Origin: Neoechinorhynchus agilis
Lineage: Eukaryota; Acanthocephala
Assembly (NCBI GenBank): GCA_051530055.1
Contig: CM121342.1
Coordinates: forward strand, 8,246,001 to 8,310,000
Length of the DNA stretch: 64,000 bases
Direction of reading: 5' to 3'
Part shown: piece after piece, positions 9,959 to 20,047 of the stretch
Layout: every line of letters starts with the position of its first letter
How positions within the stretch are numbered: the stretch's first letter is position 1
Translations under genes and position numbers: made by a program
Notes under the pieces: model-generated
Seen by the model: the letters and a program-made list of their open reading frames with translations, nothing else
Database searches by the model: none
Told to the model about the DNA's origin: nothing

Positions 9959-10029
9959 GCATTGGTGGTTCAGAGGTAGAATTCTCGCCTGCCACGCGGG
10001 AGACCCGGGCTCGATTCCCGGCCAATGCA
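9959..10029 (+). tRNA. tRNA-Gly (GCC), slightly off-consensus copy
   Basis: 71 nt with acceptor GCATTGG/CCAATGC, anticodon loop CTGCCAC (GCC anticodon), and T-stem CCGGG/CCCGG. Compared with the copy at 59411-59481 it has CAGAGG instead of CAGTGG in the D-loop/A-box, and CTCGATT instead of TTCGATT in the T-loop, so the B-box lacks the usual T at position 54. It could be weakly transcribed or a young pseudogene. All stems still pair. Confidence 0.85.
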
Positions 10030-10295
10030 ACAGCCGATTGAACATCGAAATTCGTCGTCAGGAAATACGCCGACGCGAGTTTGTGCAAACTGAAAAACAC
10101 TCAATTCGAAGAAACTAATGGACGTGCAAATGAGTGCTGCAGTGCTGCATGCCTTAGAATAAATGGCGTCAATAATTCGATATTTTTTGCGACAGTTCGT
10201 CCATCAGCTTTTCTAACGGCTGCTCTGCTTTAGATCAGCTTTAAACAAAAGGCGCCCTCATTGAACACACAATCACATACACATGCGAGTTTTCT

Positions 10296-13099
10296 TCACA
10301 GATAATATAACCGCTCATGCAACACTTCCTTTGGTTCTCGTTTACAGCAAGTTCCGGTCAAGAAGGCTAGTTTATGTGCGTATTGGCAAACGCAGGGGAC
10401 ACGGATAGCACCGGACCAATTGAAGTACATGAAACACAATCGATACGAAAAGTTTTGTATTTCATCCATAGAGAATTTACTATGATCAGCAAGGATATTG
10501 AAATGACTCGGAGTCGCAGTTCCCTGAGTAACTCGTTGGGGTACAAGGTAAAAGTCACGCCATCGCTCCATAGTCACTACTCTGTCAATGACAAGACCAC
10601 CCTCAGGATTGTTCAGACCTCGGTTATCTTGAGCGAAGAATCTCGCATTAAGGCGTTTACGGACAACAATATAGGTTAGATTTGGCGGACAATGCATACC
10701 GTCTCCTTTGTCGGGCAGCAAATCAAAAGCGTTCAAGATTTGCTGACATTCACTTTGGCCAATGTACTGGAGTTGGCCATCACCAATTCCATCACGGAAC
10801 ACAATAACAGAAGATGGGTAACGTTTGTTCAAACGGGAATAACGTTCAATGGCTTCTTTAAGACACACGGTTAAAGTAGTAGCTAGTTCCTGTCCTTCGG
10901 TTTGGTAATAGCAACGTGAGTAGAATCGAGAAATGGTATCATTGAGAGAGCACACAATGCCGGCGACACTTGTTCCGCCACGAGCGTGATGGCAATCGAT
11001 TCCAACGATCATTGAGTTCTTGAATGATTCACCGAATCCTCCACATATAGTCCATGCTTCGCATCCAATCTTACAAGCAATTTGAACTCCGATCTTTCCT
11101 ATCACTGACATTTTGGCCTCTCGCACATTCCGCTCCTTTACGAATTGACTTGGAATACCGTAAACATCACATAAAGCTCGTTTTATCATAGAGTAGAATC
11201 GACCGGTCGCATAGTTCGAAACGAGCACCATAACAAGTTGAATTCCATGCAAATCCAAACGATTAAGAAGCAATTCAGCTTCGACTACGTCATTTTGTTG
11301 ACCTCGGCTAGGAAATTTTTCTATTTGAGCTCGAACTGGATCAAGTCCAAGCTCGTGAAGATTACGAGAAACAGAGTCCAAAAACCTGCTCACGTCTATA
11401 TTATCCGGCGTAACCACAATCCAACGCCTAAGCTGAAGAACCCGGTAAACAGGACTTCGGCCAACTTGACGCCATTGCATTCTAAATTTACCAGTTGGTG
11501 TACCAGGAAGTGGCTCATCCAGGCGGCGCCCATCAATACTAACCGGGTCGTTACCAATGGTCAACGGAAAATGGGTTCCGCCTTTACAATCACTTAATCT
11601 ACGCAGAACCTTGTGAATATAGTTCATTCGAAGTGTCGGAATGGTTTCTCGACATAAAGAACGCATGATCTTTGCTCGATCTCCAGGGGATATACTGTCC
11701 ATTCCAGCGATCTGACATAATTCCGGAATCAATCTAACTTCCATCTTTTTCCCATCTCTTCCTTTGACTCTCGATACAATCAAAGGAAGCCGCGGCTGGC
11801 GGATATCAACATGGTATCGCTCGTGGTAGTACTCGCAATATGTCATCGTATTGTCATCGTCAGTTTTGAACTGGGAATGAGCATCAGATTCAAAATCAAT
11901 GTCCATTATCGAGATGGCGGATAGAGTAAGTTGAGATGTGTTAAGTTATAAATTAACTTTCAATATTTAGTTTCACAAGCAAAAACCCAGTCACAACTTG
12001 AACACTGGTAATAATGCGGTAAACGTTTAGAATATTTAAGAAATATGTTAAAAAGTCGCCCTTTTTCTATAAACTTATAGTTAACATTCTCGATCCGGCC
12101 ATCCTCCATTACCCTATAAAATCGATTATTATACGTAGTCATTAAAGAGTTACCAACTAATTCATCAATCAATTTTTTCTTTCCGTATTCGTTATTGATA
12201 TCAACTCTTGAAAAAAGCGCGCTAACCTTCTGTTTATTAACGACTTTATTAACCCGGTCTATACATAGCATTAGGCGTCCGCTTTCACGAGGCAGAATAG
12301 ATGATCTTATGCCCGGATACATATCGAATCCTTCAATATCTCGTCGGGCGCTGGGTTCCATATCGAACATGTTTCGGTTGATACTCCGGAATCCAATAGT
12401 ATTCAATCGACCTCGCAAAACAAGACCAAGAAGAGCAACAAATGGTTCTGTGCCGGGTACAGTTTCCCCTGTATCCTGAAATCGAACATTGTAGACCTGC
12501 CCCCTATAACTGATATCCCCATGTTCTTCACATTCAATTCTATGAGCCAAATGAACACTCTGACCACTAAAGCTAAACACCGAATTCTCCCAATGTTTTC
12601 GGGCGATCATCTTGACCATTTTTGACATTGAAAACATTGATTTGCATGGCGGATCAAAGAAAACGGCATAATTGAAGATTTTATACGAAGGAACTTTTTC
12701 CACCGTGAAAAAGTTTGACAGGACGTTAACGCGCACTCCACTTTTACCGACATCAACTAAACGATCAACATCCTCAACATGAAACGCTTCAGAGAGTTCA
12801 GTACCAAATCGAGGTCGGCGACGTCCTCCATGCTCACCACCCGTCGTTCCACCACCAACAACATTGCTTGGGTCACCGGGAGGATTTCGAGCAACACTCA
12901 TTTCCTCGAGACGACGTTGAATGCTACGCTCACCACGATCAGGATCCATTTTTTGGAGCAGCCTCTGAAATTGAAGATTCGAAGCACGATTAAAAGTTAT
13001 GTCACGTGCGCGGTAATATCGTCTCGCAGTAGCGAAAAAAACGTGATTTAAGATTTTTTTAAGTTTTACTGGCAAGCCGGTATTGTTATCATCATTCAA
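10296..13099 (-). CDS. piwi-like: PIWI-clade Argonaute, two exons
   Basis: Exon 1 runs from 13099 to about 11987, exon 2 from 11870 to 10296; about 895 residues, normal for PIWI. Exon 1 holds an Arg/Gly-rich stretch (GGEHGGRRRPRFG), the N-domain signature GKSGVRVNVLSNFF, and a PAZ-region ending RFYRVMEDGRIENVNYK. Exon 2 begins FKTDDDNTMTYCEYYHERY, then LIPELCQIAGM, the MID 5'-phosphate pocket (YGIPSQFV...IACKIG), and the RNase H-like domain. The catalytic D-E-D-H set looks intact: D in IVGIDCHHARGG, E in QTEGQELA, D in VIVFRDGIGDG, H in QYAHKLAFL. The C-terminus ERLYYL is of the expected type. It should bind piRNAs and silence transposons in the germline. The intron is inferred: acceptor TTCCCAG at 11871, donor GTTTTTGC at 11986-11979, phase 0. 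That keeps 28 residues between NVNYK and FKTDD that most PIWIs lack. Confidence 0.92.
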
Positions 13100-13162
13100 T
13101 TTTAGTCAATCCCTTTCCTTGTCCGGCTTATTTATTTAGGCATAAAGCCAAACCAATTACAT

Positions 13163-13290
13163 CAGAGAAGTGATATAACCACATAGTCTCTAATGCACGG
13201 TTAAGAGTTTGTACATTCCTCCGGATCCTCAGATACCTCCAGGAGGCGGGACTCATCAGTGAGTTTCCTCCCTTCAGCGGTATTTAAGAT
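13163..13290. repeat. Dispersed repeat, copy 3
   Basis: Matches 9221-9345 closely, from GATATAACCACATAGTCTC to TTCAGCGGTATTT. Lies just upstream of the piwi start, so it may contribute promoter sequence or be a transposon remnant. Confidence 0.85.
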
Positions 13291-13487
13291 TCCAAGATAG
13301 GCGAAAACATCTGCACCGGTGTCGGTCCTTATGATCATTACGAAAAGAACTGTACAGAGAGAAATGTTGCATGAATGCTATTCGAACTCTGCCGAAAAAG
13401 TAAAGCATTTCACTCTTGAGCGCTGGTTATGATTATCATCAATTGAAATATTTCGAAAGAGCAATTGCTCCGTTTTCTAGAAGCGCC

Positions 13488-13548
13488 AAGATCGTCTCGC
13501 AGTAGCGAAAAAAAATGTTATTTTAAGAATCTTGTTCTAGCGGCAAAA
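13488..13548 (-). pseudogene. Fragment of piwi exon 1
   Basis: ATCGTCTCGCAGTAGCGAAA and the following ~40 bp resemble 13014-13075, the first codons of piwi, with several differences. It sits between the piwi upstream region and the 139-bp array. It is a small broken duplicate. Confidence 0.6.
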
Positions 13549-13555
13549 ATTAATG

Positions 13556-15890
13556 GAATTTATTAAATCCGATATTTCGAGGGCTACAAGATTATCTATC
13601 GTAAAAAGATTTAAAAACAACCTCGATAAAGATGTAATCAAGATTATGCACCTCGGAAATATCGGATTTAATAAATTCCTTTAAACTTTCCGCCTCAATA
13701 ATGAACAATTCAATGTTCAAAAATAAATTTGTGGAACAAGAGTTTTTGAGAACAAAAAGCATCGATAAAGACGTACTCAAGATTGTGCACTTGGGAAATA
13801 TCGAATTTAATAAATTCCTTTAAGCTTTCCGCCTCAATAATGAACAATTCAATGTTCAAATATGAATTTGTCAAACAAGTGTTTTGAGAATAAAAAGCAT
13901 CGATAAAGACGTACTCAAGATTGTGCACTTGGGAAATATCGAATTTAATAAATTCCTTTAAACTTTCCGCCTCAATCATGAACAATTAAATGTTCAAATA
14001 TAAATTTGTCGAACAAGCGTTTTTGAGAATAAAAAGCATCGATAAAGACGTACTCAAGATTATGCACCTCGGAAATATCGAATTTAATAAATTCCTTTAA
14101 ACTTTCCGCCTCAATCATGAACAATTCAATGTTCAAATATAAATTTGTCGAACAAGTGTTTTTGAGAATAAAAAGCATCGATAAAGACGTACTCAAGATT
14201 ATGCACCTCGGAAATATCGAATTTAATAAATTCCTTTAAACTTTCCGCCTCAATAATGAACAATTCAATGTTCAAATATAAATTTGTCGAACAAGTGTTT
14301 TTGAGAATAAAAAGCATCGATAAAGACGTACTCAAGATTATGCACCTCGGAAATATCGAATTTAATAAAGTTTTTTAAGCTTTCCGCCTCAATAATGAAC
14401 AATTCAATGTTCAAATATAAATTTGTCGAACAAGTGTTTTTGAGAATAAAAAGCATCGATAAAGACGTACTCAAGATTATGCACCTCGGAAATATCGAAT
14501 TTAATAAAGTTTTTTAAGCTTTCCGCCTCAATAATGAACAATTCAATGTTCAAATATAAATTTGTCGAACAAGTGTTTTTGAGAATAAAAAGCATCGATA
14601 AAGACGTACTCAAGATTATGCACCTCGGAAATATCGAATTTAATAAATTCCTTTTAACTTTCCGCCTCAATCATGAACAATTCAATGTTCAAATATAAAT
14701 TTGTCGAACAAGTGTTTTTGAGAATAAAAAGCATCGATAAAGACGTACTCAAGATTATGCACCTCGGAAATATCGAATTTAATAAATTCCTTTTAACTTT
14801 CCGCCTCAATAATGAACAATTCAATGTTCAAATATAAATTTGCCGAACAAGTGTTTTTGAGAATAAAAAGCATCGATAAAGACGTACTCAAGATTATGCA
14901 CCTCGGAAATATCGAATTTAATAAATTCCTTTTAACTTTCCGCCTCAATCATGAACAATTCAATGTTCAAATATAAATTTGTCGAACAAGTGTTTTTGAG
15001 AATAAAAAGCATCGATAAAGACGTACTCAAGATTATGCACCTCGGAAATATCGAATTTAATAAATTCCTTTAAACTTTCCGCCTCAATAATGAACAATTC
15101 AATGTTCAAATATAAATTTGTCGAACAAGTGTTTTTGAGAATAAAAAGCATCGATAAAGACGTACTCAAGATTATGCACCTCGGAAATATCGAATTTAAT
15201 AAATTCCTTTTAACTTTCCGCCTCAATAATGAACAATTCAATGTTCAAATATAAATTTGTCGAACAAGTGTTTTTGAGAATAAAAGCATCGATAAAGACG
15301 TACTCAAGATTATGCACCTCGGAAATATCGAATTTAATAAATTCCTTTAAACTTTCCGCCTCAATAATGAACAATTCAATGTTCAAATATAAATTTGTCG
15401 AACAAGTGTTTTTGAGAATAAAAAGCATCGATAAAGACGTACTCAAGATTATGCACCTCGGAAATATCGAATTTAATAAATTCCTTTAAGCTTTCCGCCT
15501 CAATCATGAACAATTCAATGTTCAAATATAAATTTGCCGAACAAGTGTTTTTGAGAATAAAAAGCATCGATAAAGACGTACTCAAGATTATGCACCTCGG
15601 AAATATCGAATTTAATAAAGTTTTTTAAGCTTTCCGCCTCAATCATGAACAATTCAATGTTCAAATATAAATTTGCCGAACAAGTGTTTTTGAGAATAAA
15701 AAGCATCGATAAAGACGTTCTCAAGATTATGAACCTCGGAAATATCGAATTTAATAAATTCCTTTAAACTTTCCGCCTCAATAATGAACAATTCAATGTT
15801 CAAATATAAATTTGCCGAACAAGTGTTTTTGAGAATAAAAAGCATCGATAAAGACGTTCTCAAGATTATGCACCTCGGAAATATCGAACG
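13556..15890 (+). repeat. 139-bp satellite array, 17 units, PLE-end-derived
   Basis: The anchor CACCTCGGAAATATCG recurs 17 times every 138-139 bp from about 13651 to 15870. The first two units and the last are more diverged; inner units differ by a few bases. The unit aligns with the 3' end of the PLE at 45075-45210. Shared blocks in order are GATAAAG, AAGA.T.TGC, GAAATATCG.ATTT, CTTT.AA.TT.C.GC, AACAA.TCAATGTT, and GT.TTTTT.GAG.AT. In the PLE the first blocks form a hammerhead-like core. Frames of ~69 codons recur in every unit because 139 is not a multiple of three; they are not genes. Confidence 0.95.
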
Positions 15891-17213
15891 TGAAAAAACT
15901 TACAATCAATTGAATTGATAAAATGACTCTGATCCAATCAATATCGAAATATGTTCATTCGACTCTTTACCGCGGTCTTTCTCTTGGGTGTTGAAAGGCC
16001 ATCTAAATAGCAACTAATAAATAACGTTAAAATTTCCGCCAAAACATTTTAAAGATTGTACGAGAGGCACCAATTCGCCTGGGCATCGGTCAAAGGAAAA
16101 CCTAAGCGGATGACCATGGTACGAGGGCGATGATAGCACGGAAGAAATTAACGTGTATAGTCGATGACGTCATAGTTGGAATTTAAAATTCTATTCGGAA
16201 AATACTGTTTTTAGGGAAATAACGAATGTTTTTAAAAAGTCGGTAGTGGGCGTTACTACGTATGATTTAAATCATTTTAATTGAAAATGTGCAAATCATT
16301 GATAAAAATGTCAAATGGGAATTATTTAAAAACTAAGCTCAACTCACAAGTAATAAACTGATTTGATTTTTCGATTTAGTATGTGAACTCGATTTGTTTC
16401 TGAACGATAGTTGCTTGGCGGGCCAGGAAGAAAGGTTATATATTTTGTGAGAACCGGTGATGACGTCAGAGAAAGGGTTAAAGATTCCTACAGATTTGGT
16501 TTTTCTTTCAAAGAAATGTGTTTGACCATAATTCAGGGCCATGAGATTAAATGAAGATTGAATAATGTTTGTTTATGGCGGAAAATTAAAGTAGTAATTT
16601 ATTTAGAAGACGATATATCCGAGGTGCACGAAAATAAATTTCTTTAATTTACGCCGTAAACAAACACATTAATATATTTTAACTTCTCTCTTGTCGTATT
16701 TGTTGAAATCTAAAAGATAAATCGTTAGATCCACACGAGATCGCAGTTTTTGAAACGCTTGTTAGAGAAATGTCTTTGTTATTTACAAAGAAATTAGATA
16801 AAAAATACGAAGATTGGCGGATTCACTAATTTTTCCCTTTCCGTTCAGCTTTGTACTTGCGCTTTCTAAAGGCTCAGGCTCCTTCGTGCTCAATTGAACG
16901 TTTTATTTAATTAATAGCTAAAAACCTTTTCCATAAATTTCTTATTCGATTCAATCACAGTTTCGATTTTGTTAGCAAGGCGGTCGTCAATCCCCACAAT
17001 TGCGAATCGATTTGTAAAATGGTTTATAATGAAAGCAATTAAGATGCTTGATCCATCGATTTAATTGGCTTAAAATGAAAATGGATTGCAAGAATAAGAA
17101 ATTTGCATAAAAACGATCGCCAATCAACGTTTTCAATCAATTATTTGTTGAAAATCACTATAAGTATAAGAGTAAATGTTTGTCAAATTTTTAGATATAA
17201 CTGTCCTTTCGAC
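15891..17213. other. Intergenic with one diverged satellite relic
   Basis: No gene recognised. Positions 16573-16640 match the satellite unit in inverted orientation (GGCGGAAAAT...TATCCGAGGTGCAC), and the following ~45 bp partly match it in direct orientation. TGACGTCA-type palindromes occur near 16162 and 16457. The stretch just before the next gene ends in TTTTTAG, a possible splice acceptor. Confidence 0.55.
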
Positions 17214-17591
17214 ATGGGACGAAAATCTAAAACGATGAATTCTCGGTATTATATGAAAATACCAGGAAACAAATTAGACGAGCTCAGTAATCGAGCAGAA
17301 ATTGAAGCTGCTTCCTCTGTTTGTACCAACCATGGTTCAGCCCTTTCCACAGAGCAACGAATAAAGGCGATAGAGACCAAAGGATTTTATCAGGAGGCAT
17401 ATAAAACAGTAAACAAAAAACAAACAATTGTCCCAGAGGGAAACATTAACGCTGTATATGAAAATAATCTTCGATTAATGCCTAATGCAATCGCTGGTCC
17501 TTTAATTTACGAGAAAGGGCCAGCAGAAAGGTTAGCAAATTGGAAGCGAGCATTGACGTATTTCGTTCAAAGATCAACTTGTGAGTCTTAA
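17214..17591 (+). CDS. Small hypothetical protein
   Basis: 125 residues from MGRKSKTMNSRYYMKIPG. The frame is open 37 codons further upstream, but a TTTTTAG acceptor-like site lies 19 bp before this ATG, so I prefer this start. The upstream part may be an intron or a trans-splice leader region. The protein is hydrophilic with two cysteines, no signal peptide or membrane segment. The central part (STEQRIKAIETKGFYQEAYK) looks helical. No family recognised. Flanked downstream by retroelement-end repeats. Confidence 0.5.
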   Translation: MGRKSKTMNSRYYMKIPGNKLDELSNRAEIEAASSVCTNHGSALSTEQRIKAIETKGFYQEAYKTVNKKQTIVPEGNINAVYENNLRLMPNAIAGPLIYEKGPAERLANWKRALTYFVQRSTCES

Positions 17592-17910
17592 GGAAAAATC
17601 ATAGATGCTTTGTTTGAATTTGGTTTTGCCTTCGACGCATTTTCGACAATAGTATTAAATGAAATCGCAAGTTCGTAAAAATCTTATACGATCAGTTTCT
17701 GAGTGCGTCGTCTTTCAAAAATGAAATTAATTTTATTTGATCGTCTACTGATACAATCATGAGAGGTTTGTAGGGGAAGGGATGTTCCGCAGACAATACG
17801 AACGAGAGCTAAAGAACTGCTCAAGAAGCGGTGGAACGAACTTTTCACACTTCAATGTCGCTACTTTAACGCACCCTTCACATCTCCATGCGCCTTTGCT
17901 GTAAAACGGG
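17592..17910. other. Short intergenic stretch; nothing recognised
   Basis: No RNA gene, repeat or sizeable frame seen between the small gene and the repeat that begins at 17911. Confidence 0.4.
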
Positions 17911-18030
17911 GAAAGTTCTCTGAAATAAAGATTTTCCTTTCTATCTTTACAAACTGCCCGACCAAGCCCTCAAGTGTGCATTTTTAAAATTATAAAACTT
18001 AATCATATGGCTGGAATCTGAAGAAGTATT
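17911..18030 (+). repeat. PLE-end-like repeat, copy 1
   Basis: Starts GAAAGTTCTCTGAAATAAAG and runs through CCTCAAGTGTGCATTTTTAA to GGAATCTGAAGAAGTATTT. It is nearly identical to 18804-18924 and, inverted, related to 18630-18725. The unit contains the CTGAAGA box typical of hammerhead-bearing retroelement ends. Confidence 0.8.
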
Positions 18031-18301
18031 TTATAAGATCAATAATTAGTTCTTTAGACAAAAATCTCTATTTCCCATTGTAAGTCTTAATAAGTAGGGT
18101 ATTTTTGTTTTCCAAGAAAATATTTCCTCGGCTTAAATAAAACACATAAAAGCCGCTCCAAACCTATTATTAAATTTTGATTTTTTTACGAACGAGTAAA
18201 ACGATTTGATCAGTGTAGGAGTTCGACGTTTCCATTTGATACGAATTTTTCGACTTAACAGAATGCAATATTTAAAGGGCAATAAGGTTTCACTATAAAA
18301 T

Positions 18302-18625
18302 GGCCCAGCGGCCGTGTGGTGTGCGCGTTCATAATGCGCTTGATATGTCGAAGTTTCAACGCCACCGGTCGCTGGGTTCCACGCGTGTGCGAGGCTGCTG
18401 GAAGGGTGAGGGTCAGGTTTGAGATCACCCATCGGTCCCAAAAAGTTTTTTGGCCCTGTCCCTTCGAGTGCGGCTAAGCGCCTCCAATGTGTACAGGTCA
18501 GCCGAAAGGCTCACAAAAAGGAATATAGCCGAGAGGTTCAAAAGAAGAAGTCGCAAGACCAATCAATCAATCTGAAGAACAGAACCATGCGTACGTCTGA
18601 CTGTAAGGATAAATAAAATAAATAA
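18302..18625 (+). mobile_element. tRNA-derived SINE with 11-bp target-site duplication
   Basis: The direct repeat CACTATAAAAT flanks it exactly at 18291-18301 and 18626-18636. The body starts GGCCCAGCGGCCGTGTGGTG, which fits an RNA polymerase III A-box. A later AGTTTCAACGC is a weak B-box, and GCCCAGC pairs with GCTGGGT further on like an acceptor stem. The element ends in an AAATAAAATAAATAA-type tail. It interrupts a PLE-end-like repeat. A short LINE tail is the alternative, but the tRNA-like head favours a SINE. Confidence 0.7.
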
Positions 18626-18629
18626 CACT

Positions 18630-18900
18630 ATAAAATATTCAAGTTTTGTAATTTTAAAAATGGACACTTGAGGGGTTTTGTTGTTGTATTGACAAAAAAG
18701 AAAATCTTTATTTCTGAGACGTTTCACCGTCCTACGGCTTCTTCAGGAATTGTTTTCGGAAAAAATGAAGTTTACTTGTATTTTGAGTGAGCCGTGACAC
18801 AGTGAAAGTTCTCTGAAATAAAGATTTTCTTTTTTATCACTCGAACAGCCCGACCAAGCCCTCAAGTGTGCATTTTTAAAATTATAAAACTTAATCATAT
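18630..18900. repeat. Inverted repeat of PLE-end-like arms (~90 bp each)
   Basis: Left arm 18630-18720 (ATTTTAAAAATGGACACTTG...AAGAAAATCTTTATTT) pairs with right arm 18811-18900 (AAATAAAGATTTTCTT...CAAGTGTGCATTTTTAAAAT). The ~90 bp spacer holds a hammerhead-like core on the minus strand. The right arm belongs to a direct copy of 17911-18030. Confidence 0.85.
18718..18746 (-). ncRNA. Hammerhead-ribozyme-like core
   Basis: On the minus strand: CTGAAGA, then a hairpin GCCGT-AGG-ACGGT (five pairs), then GAAACGTC. This is the CUGANGA / stem II / GAAA core order of hammerhead ribozymes, as known in Penelope-like retroelement termini. Stem I is not convincing here, so activity is uncertain and may need a dimeric context. 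Confidence 0.5.
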
Positions 18901-19118
18901 GGCTGGAATCTGAAGAAGTATTTCACAATACTTGAGAAATAAAAGACGGTTGGAAATTTAAATCGTTTTAAATCAAATGACCAGCAATTCAGTTCATGAC
19001 CGGTTGCACAAAACAAATTTTCACGGTAACCAATTGAATAATACCCACATTTTTACTTGATCTATTACGTCGCAGTCAAGTCGGAGACGAGTGACAGCAT
19101 CAAAAGTGCATAATATCT

Positions 19119-19628
19119 ATGGATATAGATACAAAAAAGGAAAAAATCTGCTCCGATCTTCACATAGAGGCACAGGAAATGTTATTCGTTCTACCAATAC
19201 TGGCACTTTTAGTTGTGTTGTCCAATGAAACCCACTTGCACCGACGTTCGAATGGAGAAGGGATGCAAACCGCAATTGCCGGAGCTGCTCTTGGACCTAC
19301 TCTGTTTAAGCGAATCTTTGGTGGTTCCGAAGGTCGCACGGGTGCAAAAGATAGAGTGATGAGTGCAATGGCTGCTGTTGCTATCGGAAAACTCTTTCAG
19401 CCAAGATTCGACCAACCTTCATTTTGCAACAATGATTATGTTAGACTTGCCACAACGATCATGTCCGATCATCGAGTTGGACAACTAGCCAGAATGCTGG
19501 AGATATTCGGGTGCAGCTTTGGTGGACGAAAAGCGATGATCAAACACAATGAAGTTGTCACTGAACGCAAACGAGATAGAATGCTTAGGAAGATCAAACA
19601 GATTTTCGGAAGTGGAGATAACGAGTGA
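19119..19628 (+). CDS. Small hypothetical protein, probably secreted
   Basis: 169 residues from the first ATG, or 149 from Met-21 at 19179. Met-21 opens a clear signal peptide (MLFVLPILALLVVLSNETH), so it is the likelier start; from the first ATG the hydrophobic stretch would be a signal anchor. The mature part has a Gly/Ala-rich segment (GMQTAIAGAALGPTLFKRIF), then AMAAVAIGKLFQP, two cysteines, and a basic C-terminus (RKRDRMLRKIKQIFGSG). The Gly/Ala-rich helices resemble those of small membrane-active peptides, but I cannot assign a family. It lies between two inverted-repeat structures. Confidence 0.5.
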   Translation: MDIDTKKEKICSDLHIEAQEMLFVLPILALLVVLSNETHLHRRSNGEGMQTAIAGAALGPTLFKRIFGGSEGRTGAKDRVMSAMAAVAIGKLFQPRFDQPSFCNNDYVRLATTIMSDHRVGQLARMLEIFGCSFGGRKAMIKHNEVVTERKRDRMLRKIKQIFGSGDNE

Positions 19629-19776
19629 AGTTGGTTTTTTTGCAAATCGATATCACTTTTTGGGCGATGAATATATAGGATCCTCCCGTCTCATTTTGAA
19701 ATTAAACACTTAAAAGCTTACGCAAAACGTCGTTCATGAATTCAACTGTAAAGAAGTTGTTCATTTATATATTTTT

Positions 19777-19970
19777 TCTTTGGTGATGAGAAGAATGAAG
19801 ATTGATTTATTAACTCCCAATATTTCGTCCATTTCGTCGGATTTCTTCATGTCTAAAAGGTACGTCAGGATAAAGCAACCCTGACTTACCCTTTTAGACA
19901 TGAAGTCTTATGATTCGGACAAAATATTGGGTATTGATAAGTCAATCTTCATTCTTCTCATCACCAAAGA
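19777..19970. repeat. Long hairpin, ~92-bp arms, ~9-bp loop
   Basis: Left arm TTTGGTGATGAGAAGAATGA to CTTTTAGACATGAAG-type sequence and GTCAGG. The right arm is its reverse complement from CCCTGAC to TCTTCTCATCACCAAA, with scattered mismatches. In the sense of the left-arm complement it reads ATGAAGA...GACGAAATATTGGG, similar to the PLE-end core. Likely two PLE termini joined head to head, or a foldback element. Confidence 0.85.
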
Positions 19971-20047
19971 ACACACATGAATTTAACTGAAGAATTACCT
20001 TTTATTTTAAAAAAAGAAATAACTTTATCACGAAAACCTACAAACAG

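Noticed and set aside
10367-12479. Plus-strand frames opposite the piwi gene
   Set aside because: Antisense shadows of strongly supported piwi exons.
13592-15863. Series of ~69-codon frames with near-identical peptides (MSTSLSMLFILKNTCSTNL)
   Set aside because: They recur because of the 139-bp repeat and shift frame from unit to unit. One of three frames happens to be open; there is no coding evidence.
18302-18380. Functional tRNA gene
   Set aside because: An acceptor-like pairing and A-box are present, but there is no proper anticodon arm or B-box. It fits a SINE head with target duplication.
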